Of a stretch of 64,000 bases of DNA, positions 15,926-23,948 are shown piece after piece. Position numbers and translations under genes: made by a program. This stretch comes from Flavobacterium sp. N2820 (lineage in GTDB: Bacteria; Bacteroidota; Bacteroidia; Flavobacteriales; Flavobacteriaceae), in assembly GCF_025947285.1 (NCBI RefSeq), contig NZ_CP110008.1, positions 558,001 to 622,000 of the forward strand. Reading direction: 5' to 3'. The first letter of the stretch is position 1. Every line of letters starts with the position of its first letter. The notes under the pieces are model-generated. The model saw nothing but the letters and a program-made list of their open reading frames with translations. It made no database searches and had not been told where the DNA came from.

Positions 15926-16543
15926 ATGGAAAATACTAAAAAACAACATTGGGAAACTGTTTTTACTACAAAAGCAGAAAATGAAGTAAGTTGGTATCAG
16001 AGCGAACCGAAAACTTCAATTCAATTAATTCAAGCTTGTAAAGTTACTAAAGATGCCAAAATTATTGATATTGGTGGTGGTGATAGCTATTTGATTGATA
16101 GTTTACTTGATTTAGGTTACACAAATTTATTCTTGTTGGATATTTCAGCTGCAGCTATTGAACGTGCTAAAATTAGATTAGGAGCTCAAGCTAAGAACGT
16201 GACTTTTATAGTTTCCGATAGTTTGCATTTTCAATCAAATGAAAAATTTGATGTTTGGCACGATAGAGCATCTTTTCATTTTTTTACAGAAGAGAATGAT
16301 ATCGAGCAATATAAAGCTAATGTAATTGCAAATACCAATCAAAATGCACATTTTATTATCGGAACTTTCTCGGAAGATGGTCCTTTAAAATGTAGTGGTT
16401 TACCTATTATGCAATATTCAGTTGAAAAAATGGAAGCGGTTTTCGGTGCAGATTTCGAATTAGAAAATTGCTTTACAGAAGATCACGAAACGCCTTTTGA
16501 TACGGTTCAAAATTTCATTTTTTGTCATTATAAAAAATCATAA
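15926..16543 (+). CDS. Class I SAM-dependent methyltransferase
   Basis: 205 residues from the ATG at 15926. Longer in-frame starts overlap the DUF6428 gene and are rejected. Motif I is IIDIGGGDSYLID (about residues 45-57), with an acidic end of strand 2 (LFLLDIS) and later VWHDRASFHFF. Cysteines are scattered (QACKVTK, PLKCSGLP, LENCFTED, FCHYK) but the protein is much shorter than the usual arsenite methyltransferase ArsM and lacks its vicinal Cys pair. So arsenic methylation is possible but not supported by motif. It lies inside the arsenic operon between DUF6428 and the arsenate-reductase-like gene. Confidence 0.85.
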   Translation: MENTKKQHWETVFTTKAENEVSWYQSEPKTSIQLIQACKVTKDAKIIDIGGGDSYLIDSLLDLGYTNLFLLDISAAAIERAKIRLGAQAKNVTFIVSDSLHFQSNEKFDVWHDRASFHFFTEENDIEQYKANVIANTNQNAHFIIGTFSEDGPLKCSGLPIMQYSVEKMEAVFGADFELENCFTEDHETPFDTVQNFIFCHYKKS

Positions 16544-16544
16544 T

Positions 16545-17156
16545 ATGTTCGAAAATTTATCAAAAACCATCCAAATTATAAAGGATATTTCAGTTTCAGA
16601 AGCACGAAAAGAGGTTTTGAAACCGTTATCGGATTACATTCAAAATAAAGTCAATACAAACGAAGAAATTCGATTGAACTTCATTTGTACGCACAATTCC
16701 AGAAGAAGTCATCTGTCGCAAATTTGGGCACAAACGATGGCTTTTCAATTCGAAATAAAGAATGTTTTTTGTTATTCTGGCGGAACGGAAGCAACAGCAA
16801 TGTTTCCAAAAGTGGCTGAAACATTAGTCAATCAAGGATTTCAAATTCAGCAATTAAGCCAAGAACAAAATCCAGTGTATGCAGTGAAATTTGATGACAA
16901 TCAACATCCAATTATCTGTTTTTCTAAAACGTATTTCGATGATTTTAATCCGAAAAACAGCTTTGGAGCCATCATGACTTGCAATAACGCCGACGAAGGT
17001 TGTCCAATGGTTTTTGGTGCCGAAGCCCGATTTCCAATCAAATACGATGACCCAAAAGCCTTTGATGGAACGGATATGATGAACGAAAAATACACAGAAC
17101 GTAGTTTGCAAATTGCAAGTGAAATGCATTATGTATTCTCACAAATTAAAAAATAA
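16545..17156 (+). CDS. Arsenate reductase-like protein of the low-molecular-weight phosphatase fold
   Basis: 203 residues from the ATG at 16545, one base after the upstream stop. The N-terminal 40 residues are helical. Then comes the P-loop CTHNSRRS: nucleophile Cys48, Arg54, Ser55. The classic ArsC version reads CTGNSCRS, so the second loop Cys is replaced by Arg here. Cys146 and Cys153 (IMTCNNADEGCP) could serve as the resolving pair. It would reduce arsenate to arsenite for export by ACR3 and would be recharged by thioredoxin; the thioredoxin gene is next. It is longer than plain ArsC (about 130), as are other flavobacterial members annotated as protein-tyrosine phosphatase. Confidence 0.85.
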   Translation: MFENLSKTIQIIKDISVSEARKEVLKPLSDYIQNKVNTNEEIRLNFICTHNSRRSHLSQIWAQTMAFQFEIKNVFCYSGGTEATAMFPKVAETLVNQGFQIQQLSQEQNPVYAVKFDDNQHPIICFSKTYFDDFNPKNSFGAIMTCNNADEGCPMVFGAEARFPIKYDDPKAFDGTDMMNEKYTERSLQIASEMHYVFSQIKK

Positions 17157-17160
17157 TATC

Positions 17161-17394
17161 ATGAGAACAATTAAAATACTAGGAACTGGTTGTGCCAAAT
17201 GCAAAGCTACTGAACAAGCTGTTAGAGATGCAATTGCCAAAAATAACATTGATGCAACGGTAGAAAAAGTAGAAGATATTCAGCAAATTATGGAATATAA
17301 TATCTTATCAACTCCTGCAGTTGTGGTGGATGAAATCGTAAAAATAAAAGGAAAAGTTCCAAGTGAAGCCGAAATTTTAGAAGCACTTTCATAA
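17161..17394 (+). CDS. Small thioredoxin-like redox protein
   Basis: 77 residues from the ATG at 17161, four bases after the arsC-like stop. A complete minimal thioredoxin fold with active site GCAKC (Cys11, Cys14) near the N-terminus and the cis-Pro loop LSTPAVVVD, as in the archaeal-type 'redox-active disulfide protein 2' group. Cytoplasmic. Placed between the arsenate reductase and the permease, it is the likely electron donor for one of them. The next gene starts one base after its stop. Confidence 0.88.
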   Translation: MRTIKILGTGCAKCKATEQAVRDAIAKNNIDATVEKVEDIQQIMEYNILSTPAVVVDEIVKIKGKVPSEAEILEALS

Positions 17395-17395
17395 G

Positions 17396-18371
17396 ATGTT
17401 TGATTGGCTACAAAACCTTTCTGATTGGCTGATTTATTCGATTTTTAACATTGCTCAAGGCACAAAATTGGGCGATGCACTCAACTTTTTTGTGTATGAC
17501 ACGATAAAGATTTTGATTTTATTGTTTCTCATCACAATGGTTATGGGTGTTGTTAATTCGTACTTTCCAGTGGATAAAATCAGAAATTACCTTTCTAGAA
17601 ACAAACTTTTTGGTTTAGAATACCTGTTTGCCTCAACATTTGGAGCAATTACACCATTTTGTTCATGTAGTTCGGTTCCATTGTTTATAGGTTTTGTAAA
17701 AGGAGGCATTCCACTTGGAGTAACATTCGCTTTTTTAATAACATCGCCTTTAGTAAATGAAGTTGCAATTGCATTATTTATTGGTATGTTTGGCTTAAAA
17801 GCAACATTAATCTATGTTTCAAGTGGAATTCTATTAGGTATGATTGGCGGAATAATTCTTGGCAAATTAAAACTAGAAAAAACACTTATCGCCATGGGTG
17901 CAAGGTGTTTTAGCTAATTCAGAAAAAGAAGGTGATTTAGAAGAAGAAAAACAAACTTTTTCACAACGTTTGCCTTCCATTTTTAAAGAAGCACTTTCCA
18001 TAATCAAAGGCGTTTTTTGGTACATTATTATCGGAATTGGAATAGGAGCCATGATGCACGGATTTATTCCAACAGGATTTTTTGAAACTTATATTAGTAA
18101 AGATAATCCGTTTGCTGTGCCAATAGCTGTAATTTTAGGTATTCCAATGTATAGTAATGCCGCTGGAGTATTACCCATAATTCAAGTTTTTGTGCAAAAA
18201 GGAATTCCTATTGGAACAGCCATTGCATTTATGATGGCAGTGGTGGGTTTATCCATTCCAGAAGCTACAATGCTTAAAAAAGTAATGACATGGAAGCTAA
18301 TCGCCATTTTCTTTGGAGTTGTGGCAATTTGCATCATTATTTCAGGTTATGTATTTAATTTAATTTTATAA
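17396..18371 (+). pseudogene. Arsenic-cluster permease (DUF318/ArsP-like) split by a frameshift
   Basis: Two overlapping open frames together make one normal permease of about 325 residues. The first frame (17396-17917) carries the N-terminal half with the family signature TPFCSCSSVPLFIGF (CSCSS at about residues 89-93). The second (from about 17883 to 18371) carries the C-terminal half with IIIGIGIGAMMHGFIP and a YSNAAGVLPI repeat. Removing one A from the A6 run at 17877-17882 restores a continuous reading, LKLEKHLSPWVQGVLANSE. Family members export trivalent organoarsenicals or act in metal efflux. It is either a sequencing error, a recent inactivation, or a phase-variable site. Flanking genes are intact and closely packed. 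Confidence 0.85.
17877..17882 (+). other. Frameshift site in poly-A run of the permease
   Basis: Six A after G (G-AAAAAA-CAC). The reading frame upstream is GAA AAA ACA, while the frame needed downstream is CAC TTA TCG CCA TGG. A deletion of one A, or slippage by the polymerase, would join them. A -1 ribosomal shift would go to the wrong frame. Confidence 0.85.
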
Positions 18372-18373
18372 AA

Positions 18374-18781
18374 ATGAAGTCAAAAATTATCATAGTATTA
18401 GCGGTATTTACAACATTTTTTTCGTGTAAAAACGAAGTGAAAGAAGAAGTACAACCAATAGTAGAAAATTCAATAACTACGGAAATTCAATTGATTCAAT
18501 TTCATACCGAGCATCGTTGTATTACCTGCAATAACATTGAGAAATTAAGCAAAGAAACCATTAAAGGAAACGAAGCAATTTCGTTTGTTTTGTACAATGT
18601 AGATGATGAAAAAAACGCAAAAGTAGCCGAACAATTTGAAGCTACTGGAACTTCTTTATACTTGTATAATTCCAAAACTAGATTTACTAAAGATTTAACC
18701 GAAATGGCTTTTATGTATGCCAAAAATGAAGGCGATAAGTTTAAAACCGAACTTCAAAAAGAAATTTCCGCATTCAAGTAA
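18374..18781 (+). CDS. arsF: ArsF-family thioredoxin-like lipoprotein (nitrophenyl nitroreductase subunit type)
   Basis: 135 residues. Lipoprotein signal with Cys18 (TFFSC), then a short linker and a thioredoxin-like domain with CITC (Cys49, Cys52) in FHTEHRCITCNNIEKL. This matches the proteins annotated as the ArsF subunit of nitroaromatic-arsenical reduction, which are encoded with ArsG. It would act at the periplasmic face, taking reducing power from the ArsG membrane protein. It starts two bases after the permease stop and ends two bases before arsG, so it is tightly coupled. Assignment rests on sequence style and gene order. Confidence 0.8.
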   Translation: MKSKIIIVLAVFTTFFSCKNEVKEEVQPIVENSITTEIQLIQFHTEHRCITCNNIEKLSKETIKGNEAISFVLYNVDDEKNAKVAEQFEATGTSLYLYNSKTRFTKDLTEMAFMYAKNEGDKFKTELQKEISAFK

Positions 18782-18783
18782 TT

Positions 18784-19491
18784 ATGGATTTCATTCAAAC
18801 TTTTGCCGAAAATAAAGAGTTTCCTGTTCTTGCTGCTTTTGCTTTAGGATTACTTACTGCAATTGCTCCGTGTCCGTTGGCGACAAATATTACGGCGACC
18901 GCTTTTATTGCAAAAACCATCAATAATAAGAAAAAAGTATTGTTGAGCGGATTGCTTTATACTTTGGGAAGAATGTTTTCGTACACCTTAATTGGGGCGA
19001 TGATTTATTTTGGAGCAAGCAAATTTCAAGTAGCAAAGTTGTTTCAAGGAAATGGGGAAAAATATATAGGTTATGTTTTGACAATTATAGGTTTAATTAT
19101 GTTAGATGTAATTAAGTTGAATTTTATCAAAGGATTTAATTTTACCGAAAAATTATCTGAAACGTTTAAAACCAAAGGATTATTAGGCTCATTTTTATTA
19201 GGTGCTTTGTTTGCTATGGCATTTTGTCCGTATAGTGGAGCTTTATTTTTTGCTATGTTGATTCCAATGACCTTAGCATCAAGTGAAGGTTTATTATTGC
19301 CAATAGTTTTTTCTATTGGAACAGGTTTACCCGTAATTTTCTTCGCTTTTGTGATTGCTTTTAGTATGGAAAAATTAGGAAATTATTTCAAAACCATAAC
19401 TAAAATTGAAAAAGTAATGCGAATAATTGCGGCTCTAACGTTCATCATTACAGGATTGTATTATATCAATATTTATTTAAAAATAATTTAG
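18784..19491 (+). CDS. arsG: ArsG-family CcdA-like membrane protein
   Basis: 235 residues, six predicted membrane helices. Two conserved motifs with Cys and Pro occur in helices 1 and 4: LLTAIAPCPLATNI and AMAFCPYSGALFF. These mirror the CcdA/DsbD cysteines that pass electrons across the membrane. The protein matches the ArsG group described as an aromatic aminobenzylarsenical efflux permease, usually beside ArsF. With ArsF it may reduce or export organoarsenicals. Starts two bases after arsF; acr3 follows after four. Confidence 0.82.
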   Translation: MDFIQTFAENKEFPVLAAFALGLLTAIAPCPLATNITATAFIAKTINNKKKVLLSGLLYTLGRMFSYTLIGAMIYFGASKFQVAKLFQGNGEKYIGYVLTIIGLIMLDVIKLNFIKGFNFTEKLSETFKTKGLLGSFLLGALFAMAFCPYSGALFFAMLIPMTLASSEGLLLPIVFSIGTGLPVIFFAFVIAFSMEKLGNYFKTITKIEKVMRIIAALTFIITGLYYINIYLKII

Positions 19492-19495
19492 ACAA

Positions 19496-20527
19496 ATGAA
19501 AAAACGATTAGGATTTTTAGACCGATTTTTAACGCTTTGGATTTTTTTAGCAATGCTAATTGGAGTAGGAATAGGTTATTTTATTCCAAATTCAGCTGAT
19601 TTTATTAATTCCTTTTCATCAGGAACTACGAATGTTCCGTTGGCGATTGGCTTGATTTTAATGATGTATCCACCATTAACTAAAATCGATTTTTCAAAAG
19701 TGCCTCTAATGTTTGAAAAACCTAAGTTATTATCGGCTTCGTTTTTTATTACATGGATTTTTGGCCCTTTTTTAATGTTTTTATTGGCTACTTTCTTTTT
19801 GAAAGACTATCCTGAGTATATGACGGGATTGATTATCATCGGAATTGCGCCTTGTATTGCTATGGTAATTGTTTGGAATGAACTTGCTGAAGGAAACAGA
19901 GAATTAGCTGCTGGTTTAATCGGAATAAATAGTTTGTTACAAGTGTTTTTCTTCAGTTTGTATGCTTATTTTTATTTGGAAATCATGTTGCCTTTGTTTG
20001 GAATAAAAGGTTTAAAATTAAATATTACAATCACCGAAATTGCTCAAACGGTTGGAATTTATCTCGGAATTCCTTTTGCTTTGGCTGTGATTAGTCGTTA
20101 TGCGATTAAAAAGTATTTGGGAGATAAATTTTTTAATCAAAAGTTCATTCCTTTTGTTTCGCCAATTACGTTGATTGCTTTGCTTTTTACAATTGTCGTC
20201 ATGTTCAGTTTGAAAGGTGAAATGATTGTTGATTTACCAATGGATGTTGTTAGAATTGCTATTCCATTAGTGATTTTCTTTACGATTATGTTTTTCTTGA
20301 TGTTTTTTGTAGCCAAAAAAATCGGAGCCAACTATCGCGATGCTGTAGCATTATCGTTTACTGCTTCTGGAAATAATTTTGAATTAGCCATCGCTGTTTC
20401 AATCGGTGTTTTCGGAATTAATAGCGGACAAGCTTTTGCAGGTGTTATCGGACCTTTAGTAGAAGTTCCCGCTTTAATTATACTAGTAAATGTGGCGTTT
20501 TGGTTACGAAAAAAGTGGTTTTCATAG
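19496..20527 (+). CDS. acr3: ACR3-family arsenite efflux transporter
   Basis: 343 residues, about ten membrane helices, no signal peptide. Family signs include MMYPPLTKIDF, GIAPCIAMVIVWNELAEGNRE with the conserved Cys in helix 4 needed for arsenite transport, and ASGNNFELAIAVSIGVFG with the crossed-helix Glu. It exports As(III) by proton antiport and is the core resistance gene of the cluster. Last gene of the operon; no strong hairpin follows, and a minus-strand remnant begins within 20 bases of its stop. Confidence 0.93.
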   Translation: MKKRLGFLDRFLTLWIFLAMLIGVGIGYFIPNSADFINSFSSGTTNVPLAIGLILMMYPPLTKIDFSKVPLMFEKPKLLSASFFITWIFGPFLMFLLATFFLKDYPEYMTGLIIIGIAPCIAMVIVWNELAEGNRELAAGLIGINSLLQVFFFSLYAYFYLEIMLPLFGIKGLKLNITITEIAQTVGIYLGIPFALAVISRYAIKKYLGDKFFNQKFIPFVSPITLIALLFTIVVMFSLKGEMIVDLPMDVVRIAIPLVIFFTIMFFLMFFVAKKIGANYRDAVALSFTASGNNFELAIAVSIGVFGINSGQAFAGVIGPLVEVPALIILVNVAFWLRKKWFS

Positions 20528-20541
20528 AAACGTTTTGAGGC

Positions 20542-20673
20542 TTACTTTAAGTGGTGTTGAGTCAGCACTAAGTCTTTAAGAATATAATTAAACATTTCAT
20601 TCAGCAACGGATTTTCTAACGTAAAACCTGGAGGTAGCCATTGAAGTAAACCTCTATTGTGTTCGGACTTTAA
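20542..20673 (-). pseudogene. C-terminal remnant of an unidentified protein
   Basis: A minus-strand open stretch of 43 codons between the stop at 20542-20544 and the stop codon of the TlpA gene at 20674. It reads as protein-like sequence with RGLLQWLPPGFTLENPLLNE and a tail ending LTQHHLK. It has no proper start and is in the same frame as, and directly after, the TlpA stop. Probably the cut-off end of a gene disrupted when neighbouring DNA arrived. A readthrough extension of the TlpA protein is the less likely alternative. Family not recognised. Confidence 0.5.
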
Positions 20674-21744
20674 TTATTTTACCGTTTTAAACAATGTATG
20701 CAATTGTTCTTCCAATTCTTCGGGAGAAATATTTTGATCAATAATTATACCTTTGTCATCAATTAAAAAATTTGATGGAATTGATTGTATATTGTACATT
20801 TTGGCAATTTTGCTATCAAATTCTCCAGTTTCAATTACGTTATCCCAAGTCGAATTTTCCTTAATGATCGTGTTTAGCCATTTTTGTTTGTCTTTTTTTG
20901 AATCGAGCGAAACAGCAAGTATTTTAAATTTATGTTTTTTAAATTTACTGTAAATTCTCTTAATTTCAGGCATTTGTTTTCTACATGGTTCACACCATGA
21001 AGCCCAAAAATCTATAAATAATATTTTACCTCTATAATTTTTTGATTGTAATTTTTTTCCATTTTCATTTGGGAGTTCAAAGTCAAAGATTGGTTTACCG
21101 ACTAATGTAATCTTTTCTGGAAATAAATTACTTTTTAAAACAGCTATAGTTGATGAATCTTGAAATTTTAAATCTAATTTTTCGTACATTTTCTTCAACT
21201 TCGAAATATCAGAGTTAGACTTCCAGGATTCTTCTGCAAGTAAATTTGCACTGTATTTACTTTTTGGATTTTTTGTTATAATTTCATCGATTTTCAAATA
21301 CTTTTTGTTTTCCCAATCTTTACTATCTTTAAACTTTGTTTTATAACTTTCAAATTCGTTTTGCAAATCAGCAATTTTACTTCCTTTACTTGAATTAATA
21401 ATAATCCAATCTAGTTCAGTTTCGCCTATTTTTTTTTGTTGAATTTCTATGTTTATTGTGATTTCGGATTCTTCAAGAAAGAAATCCTTTTCCATTGCGG
21501 ATGTTCGCCTTTTTGTACCTAATCGCGCAGCTGTAGTTGATAATATTGTGCCATCAAAACGAAATTTATTGTTTGTAACTAAGCAACTGTCTTGTTTAGA
21601 ATCATAATGAAGATATATAAACCCTGAATAGTTTCCTTTTATAGTTCCATTTAAAATAAATGTATTTGGTTTTAATTTGTTACAACTAGCAAGAGATAAG
21701 AATATAAGCAAATTAAGAAGTATTTTCAAATAATTTAATTTCAT
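20674..21744 (-). CDS. TlpA-type thioredoxin lipoprotein with DUF4369-like domain (second copy)
   Basis: 356 residues. Lipoprotein signal with Cys21 (LSLASC), an N-terminal beta domain (about 28-130), a helical linker, then a TlpA domain with FWASWCEPCRKQ (Cys251, Cys254) and the cis-Pro loop SIPSNFLID. Same plan as the protein at 11777-12901, but clearly diverged, more Lys- and Ile-rich and with more A/T-ending codons, which fits foreign origin. Periplasmic thiol reductase by family. It shares the strand with the S41 peptidase upstream, separated by palindromic element D. No typical promoter box was found. Confidence 0.85.
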   Translation of the reverse strand: MKLNYLKILLNLLIFLSLASCNKLKPNTFILNGTIKGNYSGFIYLHYDSKQDSCLVTNNKFRFDGTILSTTAARLGTKRRTSAMEKDFFLEESEITINIEIQQKKIGETELDWIIINSSKGSKIADLQNEFESYKTKFKDSKDWENKKYLKIDEIITKNPKSKYSANLLAEESWKSNSDISKLKKMYEKLDLKFQDSSTIAVLKSNLFPEKITLVGKPIFDFELPNENGKKLQSKNYRGKILFIDFWASWCEPCRKQMPEIKRIYSKFKKHKFKILAVSLDSKKDKQKWLNTIIKENSTWDNVIETGEFDSKIAKMYNIQSIPSNFLIDDKGIIIDQNISPEELEEQLHTLFKTVK

Positions 21745-21784
21745 TATTAGTTTTATGTTATTTTTATTATTCAGAATTTAGCTT

Positions 21785-21921
21785 CCAAACAGCGTTTTGC
21801 GGTTTTAAGAAGTTTGGGATTTATAAACCCCTTAACTTTCGATTAAAACTGAAATTCAAAAGTACAAAACAAACTTTAAATTAAGTCCTAAAGCCCAATT
21901 TCTTATAACCGCTGCTGACAG
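21785..21921 (-). repeat. attC-like palindromic element D
   Basis: Between the S41 and TlpA genes. The left arm GCGGTTTTAAGAAGTTTGGG pairs with the complement of the right arm GCGGTTATAAGAAATTGGGC. Its arms differ from those of element A, but the interior aligns: CTTAA(C/T)TTTCG, ACTGAA, AAGTACAAAAC at 21860-21870 (AAGCACAAAAC in A), AACTTT, ATTAAG. Arms that change while staying complementary, with a constant interior, indicate a conserved folded element. It lacks the clean AAC/GTT ends of A and B. Confidence 0.6.
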
Positions 21922-21927
21922 AAGTAT

Positions 21928-23568
21928 TTATTTTTCTTTTTCTATTAATTCAATTGCTTTTTCCAATATTTCATCTTTTCCTTCTAAAATTCCTTTAATA
22001 GTTGGTCTAACCTCAATATCAATTTTCACTCCCTTTCTTTGTGTTTCTGTTCCATCAGGATAATAAACGCCAAGTCCACTTACATATGATTTAAAACCAA
22101 TAAATTCTGCAAGCGAAATATTCCCATCAGCACCCGCTGTTTGACTTCCAATTGTAATTGTATTTTCTCCTGTTTGTAACATCATAGTTGAATATTCAGC
22201 CGCACTTTGGGTTTCTTCATTAACTAAAATAATAATTTTGCCGCTGTAAAATTGGTTGTGTATTGGGGTTATTGTTTTTGTTTTTTTCCATTTGAATTTG
22301 CTTGGATAAGATAAGTCAGGTTCTGTAAGCTTTGCAAATTCTTTTTCAGTTTTTATAAATCTTCTGGCTAATAAATAAGGTGCAAATTTTGGATAATTTC
22401 TGAAATCAATTATTATAGCTTTTGTAGATTTAAAACTATCCATCATTTTCTCAACATCGTCCATTTCTAGTACTCCCATGTTTATATAACCAATATTATT
22501 GCCTAAAAGTCTAAATTTTTCTGGGATAATTTCTTTTTGAGAATTTAATTTTTTCTCATCATAACGACCTACAGTTTTAAGTAATTTTGTACCATTACGA
22601 TTAATTGTTATCTTAATAGAATCTGTTGAACCGTTAAAAATTACAAAATCATAATTTTTTGCTTTTGTATTATTATTTGATCCATTAACATATTTTCTTG
22701 TTTCAATCATCTTTTTTAATACATCATTTTCATTCTCTTTTTCAAGAATATCTCCTAATCTTAAATCATTTTCTTTGGCTAAAGAATCATTATAAAATCC
22801 TGTTATAACAGCTTTATTCTCAATTAAATTAAATTTTACAGGTATATATTTTCTTCCAAAGTAGTCATGAATTTTATTTGAATATAAGTTTGCATGAGTA
22901 TCATCAAGTTTAATAACTGTTTCAAGTAATCCTAATTGATATTCTGTTGCATTTTTTGCATTTTTAAATTTCGGAATCATTTCAAAAAGTACATCATCCC
23001 ATTTTTGATCTGTAAGATATTTATATGGAAAAAAATATTCTATAATGTTCCAATACTTAAATAAGCTTAAAAGTCTATAGTTTGTGTCAGGAAATTCAAA
23101 ATTATTATATTGTACTTCATTTTTTATAATTATATTACCATTGTTTGAGGTAGAAACATAGTTGTTTTTTCCTTGGAATCTATTGTTTTCAATATATTTT
23201 AATTTCTCTGAAAGTGTACTTGTAAAGATTGTTTGGTCTTGCATCCAAGTAAGATTGAAGTTCTTGTTAAAAGATTCTTTTTCATTAATATCACTACATT
23301 TTCCGCATTTTTTAATCTCACCTAAACTTTCAATCCAAACCAAATAAACTTTTGAAATATCTTCTTTAGTTTTTGATTGTATTATTTTAGGTAAAGTATT
23401 TAATAATTGTTCGTCCCAATTAAAATTACCTTTTGCAACATTTGGATGATAATATTTTAGAAATCCCCAGACTTTGCATAGACTTGATAACTTTTCTACT
23501 TCTTTTAATTCTTGAGAAAATACAAATTGAGATCCAATTAAAATAAATATAAGAATATTTTTTTTCAC
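21928..23568 (-). CDS. S41 family (tricorn/C-terminal processing type) periplasmic peptidase
   Basis: 546 residues. The start codon is GTG at 23568 (KKNILIFILIGSQFVFSQ follows), giving a clear signal peptide. An N-terminal helical domain (about 20-200) contains a CGKC pair (IKKCGKCSD). A PDZ-like segment lies near 260-310. The S41 core has nucleophile Ser in NEETQSAAEYSTMML and the conserved QTAGADGNISL and GLGVYYPDGTETQRKGVKIDIEV. It degrades or trims periplasmic proteins; substrate unknown. The coding sequence is notably A/T-rich compared with the housekeeping genes around it, which suggests recent acquisition together with the TlpA gene. Confidence 0.88.
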   Translation of the reverse strand: MKKNILIFILIGSQFVFSQELKEVEKLSSLCKVWGFLKYYHPNVAKGNFNWDEQLLNTLPKIIQSKTKEDISKVYLVWIESLGEIKKCGKCSDINEKESFNKNFNLTWMQDQTIFTSTLSEKLKYIENNRFQGKNNYVSTSNNGNIIIKNEVQYNNFEFPDTNYRLLSLFKYWNIIEYFFPYKYLTDQKWDDVLFEMIPKFKNAKNATEYQLGLLETVIKLDDTHANLYSNKIHDYFGRKYIPVKFNLIENKAVITGFYNDSLAKENDLRLGDILEKENENDVLKKMIETRKYVNGSNNNTKAKNYDFVIFNGSTDSIKITINRNGTKLLKTVGRYDEKKLNSQKEIIPEKFRLLGNNIGYINMGVLEMDDVEKMMDSFKSTKAIIIDFRNYPKFAPYLLARRFIKTEKEFAKLTEPDLSYPSKFKWKKTKTITPIHNQFYSGKIIILVNEETQSAAEYSTMMLQTGENTITIGSQTAGADGNISLAEFIGFKSYVSGLGVYYPDGTETQRKGVKIDIEVRPTIKGILEGKDEILEKAIELIEKEK

Positions 23569-23660
23569 AGTTTTTAATTTTTAATTTTTTAGGGCAATAT
23601 CACCTAACTCATTAATAACTGCATGTTTTCTATTTAATTAATAATGAAATGTAAATATAA

Positions 23661-23690
23661 AAAAAACTCTCAATTGCTTGAGAGTTTTTT
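23661..23690 (-). terminator. Terminator after the DUF6952 gene
   Basis: A6-CTCTCAA and TTGAGAG-T6 form a 13-base stem with a 4-base loop. T tracts exist on both strands. Confidence 0.85.
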
Positions 23691-23948
23691 TTATTTGTCA
23701 ATTGAACCTAAAACGCGTTTCATAAAATCGTTTAAGGCTGTTTTTTTGTCTTTGCCTTCTTTTATCATTTGGTTTACTTCAAGTGCACCATACATATTAG
23801 AAATTAATTCGGCAATTACATCTAATTCTTCATCTTTTAAGGAAGAAACTTCACAAAGGTTTTCTAACACTTCAATAGTTTCAACTAAATAATCTTGATC
23901 GTTATCCTCAATAAATTGGGTTAACTGTTTTATTACAGGTAATTTCAT
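23691..23948 (-). CDS. DUF6952 family small helical protein
   Basis: 85 residues, all helical, acidic in the middle (IEDNDQDYLVETIEVLENLCEVSSLKDEELDVIAEL) and with one Cys. It matches the small DUF6952 proteins that in flavobacteria sit directly after a thioredoxin and a peroxiredoxin gene, as here. Function unknown; the fixed company suggests a helper for the peroxide-reducing pair. The 131-base gap to the thioredoxin gene holds AT-rich repeated TTTAAAC/GGTTA units. Confidence 0.75.
   Translation of the reverse strand: MKLPVIKQLTQFIEDNDQDYLVETIEVLENLCEVSSLKDEELDVIAELISNMYGALEVNQMIKEGKDKKTALNDFMKRVLGSIDK

Noticed and set aside
15926..16543. Arsenite methyltransferase ArsM
   Set aside because: It is about 205 residues and lacks the characteristic vicinal and spaced Cys of ArsM. 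It is kept as a generic class I methyltransferase.
17876..17883. Programmed -1 ribosomal frameshift at A-AAA-AAC in the permease
   Set aside because: The zero-frame codons are GAA AAA ACA, so the slippery heptamer is out of phase, and a -1 shift would not enter the downstream frame. Loss of one A or a +1 shift is needed.
17396..18371. Two separate small permease genes overlapping by 20 bases
   Set aside because: Each half lacks the other's conserved part, and one A removed from the A6 run gives a single continuous family member. So it is one broken or misread gene.
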